Shown here in pieces: positions 53,656 through 64,000 of a stretch of DNA of 64,000 bases (position 1 is its first letter; each line of letters begins with the position of its first letter). The notes below the pieces were generated by a model. It searched no databases, was not told the origin of the DNA, and was given only the letters and a program-made list of their open reading frames with translations. A program made the translations under genes and the position numbers. The stretch lies in assembly GCA_010015805.1 (NCBI GenBank), contig ML978126.1, positions 1,426,001-1,490,000 on the forward strand, in the 5' to 3' direction. Origin of the DNA: Rhizodiscina lignyota (Eukaryota > Ascomycota > Dothideomycetes > Aulographales > Rhizodiscinaceae).

Positions 53656-56133
53656 CTATCCAAAGCTGCTTTCTCTGGCGTACTGCCCCAAAACCAGAAT
53701 ATCCTCAGTTCCAGCAACCTTCTTCCTCATAAGCTTCAAAATATTAACATCCTGATGCCACATCCTGGATGACCTTATCTTGTGCGGTTTCTGTGCTATA
53801 TCACAAATGAGATGCTCCTCTGGGTCAGCAAACCGGTCGTCCCGGATATCTCTGAAGAGCAGATACTCCGTTTCCTCGTTTGCGACTTTCAAAACCATGA
53901 ATCCCGCCGCTACAAGAGTTGAATGGTTGATAGGCTCGTCGATGCTCAAGCCGGAGCTCGAAGAACATTTGCTGAAAATGGTCTTGTATGGACCCCGGAA
54001 GGCGATGGGATTCTTCATCTCGTTGTGAAGCAGGTAAAGGAGAATGGTTTGCGGATTAATCCCAGAAACATTAGCAAGCTGCTTCACACCTTGACAGAGA
54101 ATTTGTCCTCTGACAAAATCGTGCCATGGCCAGCTCTCATGGTATCGGCTTTTGGCACCAACCAAGAAAGCACCAGCAAGCAGCCATGCGAAGGTGACCC
54201 ACTGGAACGGATCCACGCCCTTCATGCGCTCCTGGACGAGGAACGGCACTAAGAGTGAACCGAAGATGACAAGAAAAGCTATTATGAGGGCACTAATTGA
54301 ATACATCCGACAGTGCACCATGATTGAGTCTTCGGAGATGACCCAGCGGTTTATTTCCGGAATGCATCGTTCCAAGTCGCTGGCAACACTTGAAGCTTGA
54401 TTTTTGACTCCAGTGTTACTTGCACGAGGATCCTCGGCTTCCATTGGGATATAATGAGTATTTTGTTCTGGATCGTGGATTAGCTGCTTGCGATTCGTGC
54501 TATACGCACACAGTAATACCTTCGGGACTCCTCCACAACGGAATCCTGGAAGTTGAAATGATATCGGATTCAACAAATGGCAGTTCCACTTGTCGTTTCC
54601 TCTTGAGCGAGGCTTGTGTGTTCAATCGAAACTCGGTCGTGATATCATCGTCAGGATGAAACTCGAACTTCTCAATTAATTCTTCTTCATCGCGAACGTC
54701 CGACCGGAGTAAAGTTGAGAGATGAAGGAGCCAGTGACGCTCAGTTCTGAGCCCAAGCGGAACGAGAACAGATATCAGATCATCAAGCCGATCTGTTTGG
54801 ACTTTCGAAGGTATGCCCGCCTGGCTCCAGCTCATGATAACTGCATCGGATTCTGTGACTCCAGATTTTGGTCTCTTCCCCAGTGTTTCACGAATCCGTT
54901 CGGCGTTCGCGATCGCCAGTTGCAGCGCGATATAACTGTGAACGATCGACGATGAATTTGAAGATACGAGCACGTTGACATGACGAGTTACGAAAAGCTC
55001 GCGCAGAGTTCCGCCAACGCCGCCTTTGTAGATGAGAGTGCGAACTTCGAAACGAGATGACGATCTCGAGCCAGCCTGTTGTACAATCATATTATCAGTG
55101 ACGCCAACAATAATCATCTCCAGGATTTTGCGCAGTTGAAGTTTAGATGCGTAATATCCGAAAGCCAAATTAAGATCGTCGCTCGAAAACTCGATTTTCT
55201 TCGCTTCGTTAGAGCTTCTTTCCAGAAGGTGAATGATGATGCTCTCATCGTCATCTTTATTGGCATTCCATAACTGCCGAATGATCTCGACTCCCCGCTC
55301 CAAACAGCGATCGGCGCAGTGAACAGGGTCCAGGGCAATGATTTTGAGTTTTACTGCCCATCGCGCAAGAATGGCTATTATTTGTGCCTCCCAGTTCTTA
55401 TTTTGCGCGACTCGCATGAGCCACCAAACGGTGGAGCCGAAGATGAAATCCACCATCGCATGATAAACTCGGGTGTTCTTGTCAGTATCTTTCAAGAGTT
55501 TCGGACGACGACCGGTGATGAAACGTGGTTCCTTTCCATAGCGCTCCAGAACTGCTCTTCGGGAAGGTCTGAAAAACTTTTCGTAGAATTCGGCGTTCGG
55601 ACAATGTTCCAAGGCTACGGAAGCGTTGTCGTGCAGAATGATATGTAGGCTGCATTGGATCTGGTCTATCACGGAGGTCAAATCGGCGAATCCATGAGCA
55701 TTTGTCTTGTCAAAGATTCCATTGCTGTCAAAGGGATCCGGTCTTTCGGACTCTGCATATCGACAGTATTTATCTATCTCTTTCCGGACGAGATTGTCTT
55801 CTTCATCTTCGCTCAGGCCATATGGCTTCAAATCATCGAACTTGGGCAGGTTCTCGAATACGCATGGGTTGGTCCTTGATTCCCATGACCTGTGGTCTTT
55901 GGTTGCCTGAAAGACTCGGTTGGGATCCGGGCGATACGCTTGTTGATGTGAACGACGTCTGGAGTGGGTACCTGTACCCTTTTCATCATTACTGCACGTC
56001 TTGTCAGTTCAGGGTATTTATTGTAGCAGCTCACAGGCATTTACCTCAGAGATGGGCTTGAACCGCAATCTCTCACGCTAATGGGGAGAACAGAGCGGCG
56101 TTGAAACAGCTTTGGCGGGTGAAGCGACGCCAT
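53656..56133 (-). CDS. Large unknown protein with two C-terminal membrane segments
   Basis: Three exons on the minus strand, 56133..56045, 55991..54520 and 54467..53656; introns are 53 and 52 bases; 790 aa. The ATG at 56133 is in good context (GCCATGG). The last intron was placed because two long frames meet there in the right phase with a CTAAT branch site. Residues 1-520 are soluble and helical (SEDEEDNLVRKEIDKYC, DFIFGSTVWWLMRVAQNKNW, FVTRHVNVLVSSNSSSIVHS). Near residues 577-598 (SALIIAFLVIFGSLLVPFLV) and 608-625 (FQWVTFAWLLAGAFLVGA) are two membrane segments, followed by WHDFVRGQILC and a globular C-terminus. I recall similar membrane parts in uncharacterised Pezizomycotina proteins but can name no domain. 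Divergent from a DUF7025-type AAA ATPase. Confidence 0.8.
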
Positions 56134-56937
56134 GGCCAGAAGTGATACTTTTTAGTTGCGGTATTCTCTTTCGCATTATGGGACGAACTGAAATGATGTA
56201 CTTGGAAAGGACATGGATCTAGGCTACAAAAATCCTTTTTGTTCTCCAAACCTCAGCTCAAAGAGGCGGCGAGGCTGAGAACGTCTCAACTTCGAAAGCC
56301 ACAGCGATGTATGTAACGCTGAGCGGAGGCCGCACGCCCAAAGAGATAAATACGAGTCATACCCAACTCCCATTCATGCTACAGCTCAGCCCAAAAAGGT
56401 GCGCAAGCGTCGAGGGTTTCTTACATCTGGGATTTCGAGCCTTGTCAAAAAGATGCGTGATTTAGCCAGGAACCAATGCGACATGATTATAACACAGCCA
56501 CTAACATGCGGGGTACGACCAGTGCGGAAGAGATGCGCAGCACAGCCACAGGGATGCCAGGGTCAAGCCAATGGGAAACAAACTATGGCCTTCTGTCCAG
56601 GCAGCCCTTCACCGGCTGTTGTACTCGGTTCTGCAAGGCTGGAAGCTGATACTTCAGGAATATGCAAGCGCTGCAGCCTGCATTTATTACTAGCGACTCA
56701 GCCTTAACCGATATCTATCAGGCATAACTGAATCCTACCGTTTTTCCAAGTCGCGACCTCCGCTGCGTCAACAATGATACGAAAAACCAAGGAGTGAGCG
56801 CTTGAAACATAACATTTGTATAGTCATCTGTCTGAACACTGCTGAACGGGGTTGAACGGGTACTATATTGCTTCATTTTTACATTTGAAAGTATCATTTT
56901 ATTGCTTGCCGGCCTTCACTGCAAATCCGAAGCGACC
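56134..56937. promoter_or_regulatory. Divergent promoter of two-TM protein and AAA ATPase
   Basis: 804 bases between start codons. A plus-strand frame at 56399-56707 has no family features. The ATPase side is T/A-rich (TTCATTTTTACATTTGAAAG). No palindrome stands out. Confidence 0.45.
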
Positions 56938-59218
56938 ATGACGGTCGAAGAATACCGAAGTTTCAAGTCGCATTTAAACTCACCAGAAGAAGACACTGTT
57001 GGTATGGGTCTCCATGAGCATCCAAAGCAATTACTAACTATATTAGCGATAATACCCAAATGGATCGCTATCACGGAGCGCCAGCGGTCCAGAGGCAACC
57101 CACCGGATATTACAGAGTCCTTCAGCTCTTATACCGGGTATGATAAGGACAAATTCTTCTCGAACTATGCCATGGTCCATCGCAAATGTCTTAAACGAAA
57201 GGGGGACCACGAAAAGACCGATGTCGAGATCCAATGCCGGACGATTCAGGCCGTCGTTCGAAAAATCATTGGAATTTATTCGTATCCAGGCATCTTGGCC
57301 GATCCGATTGTGTTCTCTGAGCCTTGTTATCCGCTGTTCCAGTTCAGAGACGAACTAAGCGAGTATGCCGAGTCGAAATCTAACCCTCTGCACGAAAGAC
57401 AGCATCTCGCTCCGTTGATGGATTTCATGAAGAATTCCGAGAGCTTCAAAGAGCTGCAAGACGTTCAAGAGCAGCAGGTGTCAAAGGGACTGATTTCGTT
57501 CAAGCACACTCGACTGCTCTTTCGACCTGGCGACATCATAATTGGCTATGACAGAGACGTGAGGCAGTGCTGGTTGGTGCAATACACTGCGAGCATCGAC
57601 GACAAAGACAAGGAAAAGGATGAATCTTCAGACGAAAGCTCTGACGACGATGAGAAAAAAGCCAAGAAGTCTAAGAAACATATTGAGATATATGCGCTGA
57701 ATTGGGACTTTGATGGCGAGAAGTTTGGACCCTGTTATGCGAGGCTGAAGTTGCGCTCGTTTTCAGGTCTCAGGGCGATTCGAAAATTGAAATATTTTCC
57801 CGTCAAATACCTCCCGGATAATGAAAAGGAGGACGTAATTAGCGAGTTAATTGCTCGAGGTCGAAGGTGGTGTGAGCTCGTGGGTGTCAGTCACTGGAAT
57901 TACAAAGGTACAAGTTCAGAACCATATTCCGGTCTCTGGTATTCTAATCTTGTTTAGGAATTGCAAAAATGGTCAAACAAAGAGATTACTCACACCGGAT
58001 AGACATGGTGCAGGCACATGTAAGTTATATGTGAAACGTTTGATGCTATCGCTGATGACGCAAGGCGACTGGGGAAGTAGTTTTGGACCCCAAAATGTTC
58101 ATGGAGGTATATCCCAGGTTCAAAATCGAGCTTGAAGAATTCTTTCCGGATGGTGATAACGACCTCGATACCCAGGAGAACGGAATAATACATTGCGAGA
58201 AATCTAACCCATGTCCGTCCTCTCACAGAGAGTTTGTCTCTGGAAAGATTAGAAATTGGATTGAACCCGAAGACAAATTCGTAGCGGATGAATTGCAAGC
58301 GCTGCTCTCCCCGGGAGTCACTCCAGGTTGGAGCTTATCGAGTAAGTTCTGGGGTTACTTCCGAGTTGATAGTGCCAACCTCCAAGCGATTGAATGGAAA
58401 GACGATCCGACTCAGGATCTTCATATCGATCCGAAGCACCGGCGATTAATACGGGCCCTGATCAAACAGCACAACTCTGAGCAAGAGCCAATGAAGGATG
58501 TCGTTGCTGGCAAGGGCAGTGGGCTAATCATCCTTCTCAACGGGACCCCGGGATGCGGAAAAACTCTGACTGCAGGTAAGCAAAGAAGATAATTGTGACA
58601 TGGTAAATACTTACCGACTCAATAGAACTGTTTGCAAAACAAGAGAGACGCCCACTCTATTCAGTCTCAGCTAATGACTTGGGGGACTGGCCCTATCAAT
58701 TCGAATCGAAATTGCAGAGGATCTTCAAAGCCGCACAGTTATGGAAAGCCATCCTGCTTATCGACGAGGCAGATATGTTCCTCGGAAAAAGATCATCTTC
58801 CAGCGACTACAGTAGCCGCGTACTGACATCCCTGTTTCTTCGGCGGTTGGAATACTTTCAGGGTATCATGTTTCTCACCACCAACCGATTCATCGACTTT
58901 GATGAGGCTTTTGCGTCAAGAGTACAGTTGATTTTGCAATATCCCGCTCTCGGTCCAGATCACAGGGCGAAGATCTGGGAAGAGCACGTGAAGAACGCGC
59001 GAATATCTCCGGATTGGAATCTGGCGGAGAAATGCCGAGAATTTGGACAGCGGTATGAACTAAATGGACGAGATATCAGGAATCTGGCGCAAGTCTCTAT
59101 CAACATATGTCAGCAAGAGGGTCAACCGCTATCAGAAGACATGATCGAAGAGATTTTCGAACTCAGATATCGCCGCAAAGGCGACATACGCAGATTCATG
59201 AATCCCGCCAAAGCTTAA
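56938..59218 (+). CDS. AAA ATPase with N-terminal DUF7025-like domain
   Basis: Four exons, 56938..57907, 57958..58019, 58065..58575 and 58626..59218; introns are 50, 45 and 50 bases; 711 aa. The N-terminal half has the DUF7025 layout: FSSYTGYDKDKFFSNYAMVH, SFKHTRLLFRPGDIIIGYDR, an acidic Lys/Asp/Glu/Ser insertion around residues 220-245, then ELIARGRRWCELVGVSHWNY. The AAA domain follows, with Walker A NGTPGCGKT near residue 505, Walker B AILLIDEADMF near 560, a sensor-1-like MFLTTNR, and an arginine-finger-like DEAFASRVQ. All core residues are present, so it should hydrolyse ATP. Fungal members are numerous and largely uncharacterised; some have been suggested to act like heterokaryon-incompatibility or quality-control ATPases, which I cannot confirm here. 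No leader. Confidence 0.9.
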
Positions 59219-59772
59219 TAGGGAAGATATTGTAGCATATACTTACTGTTCGATTTCATTTTCTTAGCGTAACGTGTCTGCCCGCGTTGGGAGACACCCT
59301 GTGTCGCGAGGGGTATGGAATAGCGGCGCCGCATAGACGTGATATCTTAGCGCATCTCACCTGCATTAGCTGTATCGTACTACTCATAAATTACGGTACC
59401 GCTCTACCTGAGTATCACCGACTATGCTCCATCTGGAGTGCAGATCGTGGCAACGTCCCTTTGTCTACCTCCGCTATCGTGACTGCGGACGATGCTCGAG
59501 AGAACAGAACATGAAGGCCCAAAGTCAACAGTAACTGACCCCACAAGAGGAGGCAAAGGGTATAACATAGCAAAGAGGACGCTAGGATTTGGGCGTCATC
59601 ACACCTGCGAGCGTTCGGCAGTTGTGCGCACGTCAGAAAATCTGAAGCATCTGAGCGTCGAGAACACGCAGAGAGATGGATATTGAATTAGTGCTCTTCT
59701 CGATCGATTTTGATACCATTCTCTTGTCCCTATGAGTGTGGATGTGTCTTGCCCCGACTAGACTTACTGCGG
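59219..59772. other. Intergenic between convergent ATPase and methyltransferase genes
   Basis: 554 bases. Nothing recognised; open frames at 59287-59514 and 59492-59686 have no family features. Confidence 0.4.
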
Positions 59773-60526
59773 CTACACCCTCTTGATCAGTCTGCCTTCA
59801 ACCCTCGGCATGATTGACCACTCTGATGCTAGACTCTTCTGCACCTCTATCTCTGAATCTCGAGGATCCCAAACGCCAGCGTTACGTATAATATCTCCAG
59901 TCGATCGACTCAAGTTACAGCCCCCCATAACAAATTGCCAAAGAGGGTTCCAGAATCCTGAGCAGGTCAGCACCATGGAACAAAAAGGCGGCTTAAGTTG
60001 TACCTTGGACAAGTCGCGTTAAAAAATCACGACTGCGGCGATGCTCCCAGAAAATAAAAACACCACCGGGCTTCAGCAATTCGTACATCCAACGCATCGT
60101 TTGTTCAGGATTGCTGACGGAGCACAGCGTCCCGATACACACAATCGAGTCCACCGACCCCGCTTTGAGGCCATATTCTGCCAACAAGCGCTCGTCCTCC
60201 ACTGCTCCTGAGATTACGGTGTACTTGCCTTGCAGCTCAGCCGTTTCTACTTCAGCAAGTAGAGGTGAAACGAAGGCTGGGTTAAGCTCTACGCCGTAGA
60301 TATGGTCAATCTTCAGTTTGTCGAAGCGGTCCAGCTGAGTTCCTACGCCCGGCCCCATCTCAAGCACTACGCCGTGAGCCGATGCAACAAGCGACGGTAC
60401 TGATGTTGATGATCCCTCGAAAGCTTTGAAAGCACTACCTGTGATTTTATCATCATCAGCTACAATATCCAAGTGCGCCAAATTATTCTTAGACAAACCC
60501 AATTTTTGAAACACTTGCCCGGTCAC
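59773..60526 (-). CDS. SAM-dependent methyltransferase (METTL7-like), 5' end unresolved
   Basis: The C-terminal exons are clear: up to 60526 down to 60004, then 59957..59773, joined by a 46-base phase-1 intron; 235 residues are visible. Motif I is VVLEMGPGVGTQLDRF. Then VELNPAFVSPLLAE, SVDSIVCIGTLCSV, LKPGGVFIFWEHRRSRDF and the METTL7-type end FWNPLWQFVMGGCNLSRSTG. The frame is open upstream of 60526 (ISARDYV, WLGGSTRP) but no start is plain. A minus-strand frame at 60541-60891 contains NYLRPWPIISMGIGCTLRNP, which resembles the membrane-anchor N-terminus of such proteins, so an unplaced intron or a break lies near 60540-60640. Substrate unknown; such enzymes methylate small lipophilic acceptors. 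Confidence 0.75.
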
Positions 60527-62263
60527 ATAGTCTCTTGCGCTTATATTATCTGGTCTAGTTGAACCTCCGAGCCACGTAGGACGTGTCTTAAATAGAACTG
60601 TGATTTTCGTTTAGCAGCTCGGGTTTCCCACAATATAAAGGCGGGGTTCCTCAACGTACAGCCAATACCCATCGATATTATAGGCCATGGCCGCAGGTAA
60701 TTTTTCAACCGCTGGCTCTGGTCCCGCCACGTCGACATGGCCGATTGACGAAAAATGATAGAATGATTAATTATAGTGCAGCTACCAAAAATGCAAAAGG
60801 AGATGCTAGATTCGTAGCGTGTGGAGAAAAGCACTTTGAGGATGTTCTGTTGCTGAATTACCCGTGCGGTTAGGAGATGCTTTGGTGTCAAACTTGATCG
60901 ATGCCCGAGTGGGGTGGGGGCTTTCTACTATATAGAAGAAATCTCTCCGCAATCGGGCGCGCAGGCAACAACGCGATTGTAACTTTGGTCGTCATAAGGA
61001 CAGGGAGTGTTCAGGGGTGGCCGCACGATATAATCGATGCTAAAGTATACGAAAAACATTATTACGCTGACGAAATTAGGATTGTTTAAGTATCAAGTAT
61101 CTATGCTTTGTCTCTTGACGGGGGTTGTCTCTCAATGTAGGGAGACACGTTAGTCTTGTAAGCGGACTCAAGAATCGCAAATTCATCAGTAAGAGCCAGC
61201 ACGTAAACTCATGCCTCTTCGTCCTGTCGTATATCGCTCGGATCCTCAACACTCCCAGAGCCGGATTCTCGAACAAACTCGCGAAACCGTGTGCATCACT
61301 CTCGGAGCACAAATGCCAGTCTCGCCACTGGTCTTTCAGTGAAGCAAAAAGCGACAAGGTGCTGAATTTGAGCTGCAGAACTTGATGAGTCGGGGCCACC
61401 GGTGAAGCTTCTTTTTCGCCGGAAAGCGTCTGACTCCAAGTGTGCTGTCATTCGCTAGAGAATACAATAGAATTTCAGGGTTATTGAATATTCCTCTCCA
61501 GGCCTAAGAGGACATGAGTATATTGTGCTGCATCGACCTGAGCAAAACCGTTAACCTATCACTCGCTAGACAAGCGAGACGCAAGCCACAGAAGAGATGA
61601 ACGAGCAGCCAGACACATGATTGCGAACTCCGAGCGTGGCGCAAGTGTGGTTGTCTTTGAAGATGGGAACGTTTGCGGTCTGAAGTTTTGGCATGGGCGC
61701 GGAAGATGCCGGACATAAGTCTACATATCCGACTATCAGGGAAATAGGAGGTGATCTGCCGCTGAGTAACAAGTAACAAGATTTGAGCTTCATTCCACAA
61801 CCTGAACGTGACAGAAGTCGGCCCGTGTGCAAATTGCACGTCATTGCTGAGCAATGGTGCTCTCGGGTCAGCGAAATTGGCGGTTCCAATATCGACATGA
61901 CCGAAGACGCGGCTTACCTAACGGGCATAAGCGTGGTCTCAGCCACTGGACATGGGAGACCTCCTCGCGAACCACCAAGCTATGATTCCAAATCTGACAC
62001 CAGTCTGATGGAATACACAACACATGCGACCAACGCTACGCGGCGCACAGCCTCAAGGGTCCGTGGAAGTTAATGTAATTATTCTGAAGCCGGAGATATA
62101 TGTAGGGCTCCTGTCGTAGTCACCTTTCCTTTCGTCTTTTGCACCGCATACTCTTCACAACGCACCCCCACAACATCGCGTCTCTACGCGTTTTCTACCA
62201 TTTCCAACTCCTCGCACTACCCCAATTGAATTACTAATCTCGTAACGTACGACTGCCATCGAA
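60527..62263. other. Mostly intergenic, with likely 5' exon of the methyltransferase
   Basis: The part 60541-60900 probably holds the N-terminal exon of the methyltransferase. From about 60.9 to 62.26 kb no gene is supported; plus (61783-62073) and minus (61504-61898) frames are antisense to each other and lack features. Confidence 0.4.
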
Positions 62264-64000
62264 ATGAGCAGAGAGGACGTTCTAGGCGCGGTCCTCGCGC
62301 ACGCTTCCGAGAACTCCGAGCTCCTCGTGAAGCTTGGCGCTACCAGCGAAGCTCCCAGCGTCCTGCGCGCCCATCTCACGCACCTGCAGCATCTCAAGGA
62401 TGAATTCGAAGTCCAAGAAAAGAGCCTGTCGGGCCTGAAGGAGACAACAGAATCGCAATTCAAGCTCCACTCCAAATACCGAGACTCCAATATCCGTCGC
62501 TTCTTCTACCGCACGACACGTATGCTTGCGAAATTCGAGGCCAAACAGATGAAGGAGGAGAGGGAATACTTCTCCGCACTGTCCAAGCAGAGCAAAGCGG
62601 AAGAGCGATACAAGTTGCTCAAGCAGGATCTGGACGAAGCGGAGAAAGCTGAAGTTCCGCTGGAATCATTGGCGAAGGAGCATGATGAGATACACAAGAA
62701 GATTGACGAGCTTTATGAATCGCTCTTTGCAGGCCCAACTCCTGGATTCCAAACCGAAGATTCAAGGGAAGGGAACTTCTACAATGCACGACGAAGGAAT
62801 GAACAGACGAAAGCAAGCATCATTGCTGCGAGACGAGCACAAAGACATCTTAACCAGGCGAGTGCGAACCTCAACCGCACGGACAACTATATGCGCTATG
62901 CCCTCGCAGAAGCCGACAACAGCATTTTCTTCTTCGACGAGTCGCTGAATCTCCTGTCTCACAGCGACGAATATCTCTCTTACGCCATAGCTTCCGTTGG
63001 CAAAGCCGAACAAGAACTTCGACCACTGTCTCCAGAAATGGACGAAGCGAGAAAGGCCATCATGATGCATCTCCAAGAAGCCAAGTCGCAAATCAACGCA
63101 CGCCACAACCATGATGCTATAGCTTCAGCAATCACCAATTCGCGGAGCAGAGTTGGTGTCGCAAAGCAACGAGTGAGTGAACTTTTCGAACTGATCAAAA
63201 AAAGAGAACGCGAAGGACTAGAGGAGATCAAAATGACTGCACGAGGTATGGAAGATGCACGACAGGCCCTGCAACAAATTAGGCAAGGAATCTTCGAGGA
63301 GGTTGCTGGGTTCGGAGAGGCAGCACCGGCCTATCTGGAGTGTTGCGATCGTGCCGACGGATTCTGTGCTCTTCCTCCACCACCGCCGTTGGAGGAGCCA
63401 ATTGATGAGAACGACGACCCAATTCTGCAAGCTGCAGCTCGACGGCAAGCTCAGGCTCAGGCTCAAGCTCAAGCTCAAGCTCAAGGCCACAACCATGAAC
63501 ATCCACCTCCGCAGGAAACTGCAGCAACTGGGCCTGTGGATATGCCCGCGGACAACGCCATGGACGTCTCGCCGATTGAACAAGAACACAGGCCCTCGGT
63601 TGCTCCTTCGGTCGGACAGGGCCATCGTACTTCAGTTGCGCCCTCGGTCGCCGCAGTAAACATCTCGAACCTGCCAGCAGACATGCCTCCAAACATGCCT
63701 CTCGATATACCGATGGATCCGCCCAGAGCCGCAGCTCTGCCACCATCGTACGACAACGTCGTCTCCAATCCACCTTCAAACAACGCAGCAGCAAGCCAGC
63801 AGAGTGATCGCCGTACGTCGAATGCTCTCACGCCGACAACAGCTCCACCCACACCACCCGCAGCGCTGCGAGCATCGCTTGCCGCGCATGACCCCGCTCC
63901 TTCCGCCCCAACAGACCGAGACTCAGAGGAAGAGGAGCACGACGCTGAAGATGAAAAAATTCTTCCTCCACCCATCCCTATCGGCGATATAAAGCAACCA
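62264..64000 (+). CDS. Coiled-coil protein with Gln-Ala repeat and proline-rich C-terminus, 3' partial
   Basis: Starts at an ATG at 62264 and stays open for 579 codons to the window edge, so the end is missing. The first 340 residues are largely coiled coil: FKLHSKYRDSNIRRFFYRTT, AKFEAKQMKEEREYFSALSK, ELYESLFAGPTPGFQTED, NNSxxx-type helices around YMRYALAEADNSIFFFDESL, and RVSELFELIKKREREGLEEI. A (QA)n tract at about residue 396-408 (63448-63486) is followed by a Pro/Ser/Ala-rich tail with repeated HRPSVAPSV-like pieces and an acidic segment (DSEEEEHDAEDE). The central GPTP block recalls an uncharacterised family of fungal coiled-coil proteins. Function unknown; probably cytoplasmic scaffold-like. 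Introns not needed so far. Confidence 0.85.
   Translation, partial: MSREDVLGAVLAHASENSELLVKLGATSEAPSVLRAHLTHLQHLKDEFEVQEKSLSGLKETTESQFKLHSKYRDSNIRRFFYRTTRMLAKFEAKQMKEEREYFSALSKQSKAEERYKLLKQDLDEAEKAEVPLESLAKEHDEIHKKIDELYESLFAGPTPGFQTEDSREGNFYNARRRNEQTKASIIAARRAQRHLNQASANLNRTDNYMRYALAEADNSIFFFDESLNLLSHSDEYLSYAIASVGKAEQELRPLSPEMDEARKAIMMHLQEAKSQINARHNHDAIASAITNSRSRVGVAKQRVSELFELIKKREREGLEEIKMTARGMEDARQALQQIRQGIFEEVAGFGEAAPAYLECCDRADGFCALPPPPPLEEPIDENDDPILQAAARRQAQAQAQAQAQAQGHNHEHPPPQETAATGPVDMPADNAMDVSPIEQEHRPSVAPSVGQGHRTSVAPSVAAVNISNLPADMPPNMPLDIPMDPPRAAALPPSYDNVVSNPPSNNAAASQQSDRRTSNALTPTTAPPTPPAALRASLAAHDPAPSAPTDRDSEEEEHDAEDEKILPPPIPIGDIKQP
63448..63486 (+). repeat. Hexanucleotide (CAGGCT/CAAGCT) tract coding Gln-Ala
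   Basis: About six units of CA(G/A)GCT in frame inside the coiled-coil gene, encoding alternating Gln and Ala. It is likely length-variable between strains. Confidence 0.85.

Noticed and set aside
61504-62073. Open frames on both strands before the coiled-coil gene
   Set aside because: They are antisense to each other and have no family features; the region is more likely a promoter.

Overview
The window reads as nuclear DNA of a filamentous ascomycete (Pezizomycotina; a Dothideomycete is plausible but not proven). The genes carry many short GT-AG introns of about 46-160 bases with CTNAY-type branch sites. Zn2Cys6 regulators are frequent, and fungal tropomyosin, a securin related to Cut2, and an Rrp17-type nucleolar protein are present. 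Exon junctions were inferred by eye from reading-frame continuity, splice signals and family resemblance; none is confirmed by transcripts.

1-27.7 kb is a dense accessory region that looks like part of a secondary-metabolite or aromatic/lactone-catabolic cluster with no visible core synthase. In order it holds: a left-truncated HSL-like hydrolase whose catalytic Ser and His are replaced, a PEP-mutase/isocitrate-lyase-like enzyme, an S15/polyketide-transferase-like hydrolase, a broken small secreted Cys-rich gene, a Zn2Cys6 regulator, an EthD protein, a ToxD-like reductase, a SAM methyltransferase, an MFS transporter, a dienelactone hydrolase, a second Zn2Cys6 regulator, a second dienelactone hydrolase, a 96-aa unknown protein, a third Zn2Cys6 regulator, and a second MFS transporter divergent from it. 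The regulators could control the enzymes and exporters. A 15-base palindrome of CGG-N7-CCG type lies between the third regulator and the second transporter.

28-39 kb is gene-poor and carries secreted products: a CAP/PR-1 protein with a GPI-like tail, a secreted GDSL esterase and a secreted low-complexity protein, with a decayed gene at about 28 kb. 39.6-43.2 kb is a conserved cell-biology island: securin-like protein, tropomyosin and Rrp17-like protein.

43.6-52.2 kb is mostly decayed or repetitive. One SDR gene looks intact. Around it lie coding relics, several of whose stops fit C-to-T change (as in repeat-induced point mutation), three tandem-repeat arrays (18, 60 and about 69 bases per unit), three hairpin-bearing repeat units and a tRNA-like sequence.

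52.2-64 kb returns to genes: a SnoaL-like protein, a 790-aa two-TM protein of unknown family divergently paired with a DUF7025-type AAA ATPase, a METTL7-like methyltransferase with an unresolved 5' end, and a coiled-coil protein that runs off the right edge. The most system-like candidates for something undescribed are the core-less metabolic cluster and the divergent TM-protein/AAA-ATPase pair.
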